Assembly: GCA_964586775.1 (NCBI GenBank)
Contig: CAZPJD010000140.1
Coordinates: 1-14,514, forward strand
Length of the DNA stretch: 14,514 bases
Reading direction: 5' to 3'
Source: JADLEX01 sp964586775
Lineage (GTDB): Bacteria; Lernaellota; Lernaellaia; JACKCT01
The notes below the pieces were generated by a model that saw nothing but the letters and a program-made list of their open reading frames with translations, was not told the origin of the DNA and did no database searches. The position numbers were made by a program, and so were the translations under genes. How positions within the stretch are numbered: position 1 is the stretch's first letter; every line of letters begins with the position of its first letter. Below, in pieces: positions 14,071 to 14,514 of the stretch.

Positions 14071-14086
14071 CCGAGCAACCGCTCGG
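14071..14086 (-). terminator. Inverted repeat just after the right-edge gene, possible terminator
   Basis: CCGAGC-4-GCTCGG is a perfect 6-bp stem beginning one base after the stop codon at 14088 on the minus strand. No T-run follows directly (CGCGTGGATCC...), so if it ends transcription it is probably weak or factor-dependent. It separates the right-edge gene from the ctaB operon, which is on the same strand. Confidence 0.45.
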
Positions 14087-14087
14087 A

Positions 14088-14514
14088 TCAACACCCGCAG
14101 CCGCGATCGTCGTCGTCGTCCGCGTTGGAGGATTCGTCGGCCTCGTAGTCGTCGGGATCGATCGCGTCTTGGCAGGGGTCCGCGTCGCCGCTCGTCCCGT
14201 CGCTCACCTCGACCGACATCCCGCCGAGATCGAAGGGGCCGTTGGGATTGAGTTGATCGATTTCGTAGGTGACGTTGCCGACGGGCGCGCAGGGGTCGGC
14301 GATGCCGATCACCCGGTCGCCGTAGGGCGTGGTCGCCGCGGCATCCGCGTCGGTCACGTGGAGCGAATCGATGATGATCGTTTCCTCGCCGCCGACCGAG
14401 CGACGCACGCGGTAGTCGACTCCAGAACTCAGCCCAATGGTGACCAGGCAGACGTCGCGCCCGTGGACGACGATGTCGTCGATGGTCGGCAACTGCTGCG
14501 CCGCGACGCCGGCG
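14088..14514 (-). CDS. Secreted protein with Asp-rich C-terminal GCGC tail, 5' end missing
   Basis: The frame is open from the right edge for 141 residues. The first visible residues, AGVAAQQLPTIDD, look like the end of a signal peptide, so perhaps only about 15-20 residues are missing. The TTG at 14492 is an internal Leu codon rather than a start. The body (DIVVHGRDVCLVTIGLSSGVDYRV, ETIIIDSLHV, GDRVIGIADPCAPVGNVTYEI) looks like a small beta-rich domain with several Cys. I do not recognise the family. The C terminus is acidic (DPDDYEADESSNADDDDDRGCGC) and stops directly after GCGC, with no hydrophobic segment or basic tail. The Asp run followed by Gly-Cys echoes the tags at 8026-9179 and the MYXO-CTERM motif, but the membrane part is absent. 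Its function is unknown. Confidence 0.75.
   Translation of the reverse strand, partial: AGVAAQQLPTIDDIVVHGRDVCLVTIGLSSGVDYRVRRSVGGEETIIIDSLHVTDADAAATTPYGDRVIGIADPCAPVGNVTYEIDQLNPNGPFDLGGMSVEVSDGTSGDADPCQDAIDPDDYEADESSNADDDDDRGCGC

Noticed and set aside
14040..14087. Frameshift that removed a membrane helix from the GCGC-ending protein
   Set aside because: No hydrophobic segment followed by basic residues appears in any of the three frames after the stop; the DNA instead holds an inverted repeat.

Overview
This is a GC-rich (visibly well above 60% GC), gene-dense bacterial segment of 14.5 kb. I find 16 protein genes (two cut by the window edges) and no rRNA, tRNA, CRISPR array, insertion sequence or integrase. 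A heptose-based LPS core cluster marks a Gram-negative diderm. A heme o synthase gene points to aerobic respiration with a heme-copper oxidase. Secreted proteins with poly-Asp linkers and Gly-Cys C-terminal motifs resemble the MYXO-CTERM world of Deltaproteobacteria, Myxococcota and neighbouring candidate phyla. That placement is an inference from style, not a computed assignment.

Region A (1-6763, plus strand) is a tightly packed, mostly overlapping or abutting operon. It encodes a transaldolase-family protein (5' end missing), a WaaE-like family 2 glycosyltransferase, two family 9 heptosyltransferases (WaaF-like, then WaaC-like), a family 4 glycosyltransferase, an O-antigen ligase/polymerase and the heptose-7-phosphate kinase HldE1/RfaE1. 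Together they make activated heptose, add it and other core sugars to lipid A, and ligate surface polysaccharide. Transaldolase acts on the sedoheptulose-7-phosphate node from which ADP-heptose is made, so its position here makes metabolic sense.

Region B (6767-7781, minus strand) meets region A convergently with 3 bases between the stop codons. It holds a small membrane-anchored protein with five evenly spaced DxNxDG calcium-loop-like motifs and a RidA-superfamily protein that lacks the usual catalytic arginine.

Region C (about 7925-10264, plus strand) is the most unusual part. Two tandem paralogous genes encode secreted proteins with an identical eight-cysteine spacing, an acidic linker and a near-identical C-terminal tag (GCGGCG, hydrophobic stretch, Arg-Arg). 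The tag differs by 14 nucleotides between copies, 13 of them silent. Both genes carry a collinear leader of about 85 bases with a small hairpin just upstream of the ribosome binding site. The second gene overlaps an MFS transporter gene by 4 bases.

Region D (10287-13971, minus strand) reads as one operon: heme o synthase (ctaB), an ABC ATPase, an ABC-2 permease, an SCO/thioredoxin-like membrane-anchored protein without the SCO copper-ligand pattern, and a 4-TM small membrane protein of unknown function. It looks like a cytochrome oxidase assembly operon. The right edge (14088-14514, minus) is the 3' part of a secreted protein ending in an Asp run plus GCGC at the extreme C terminus. A perfect 6-bp inverted repeat lies just downstream of it.
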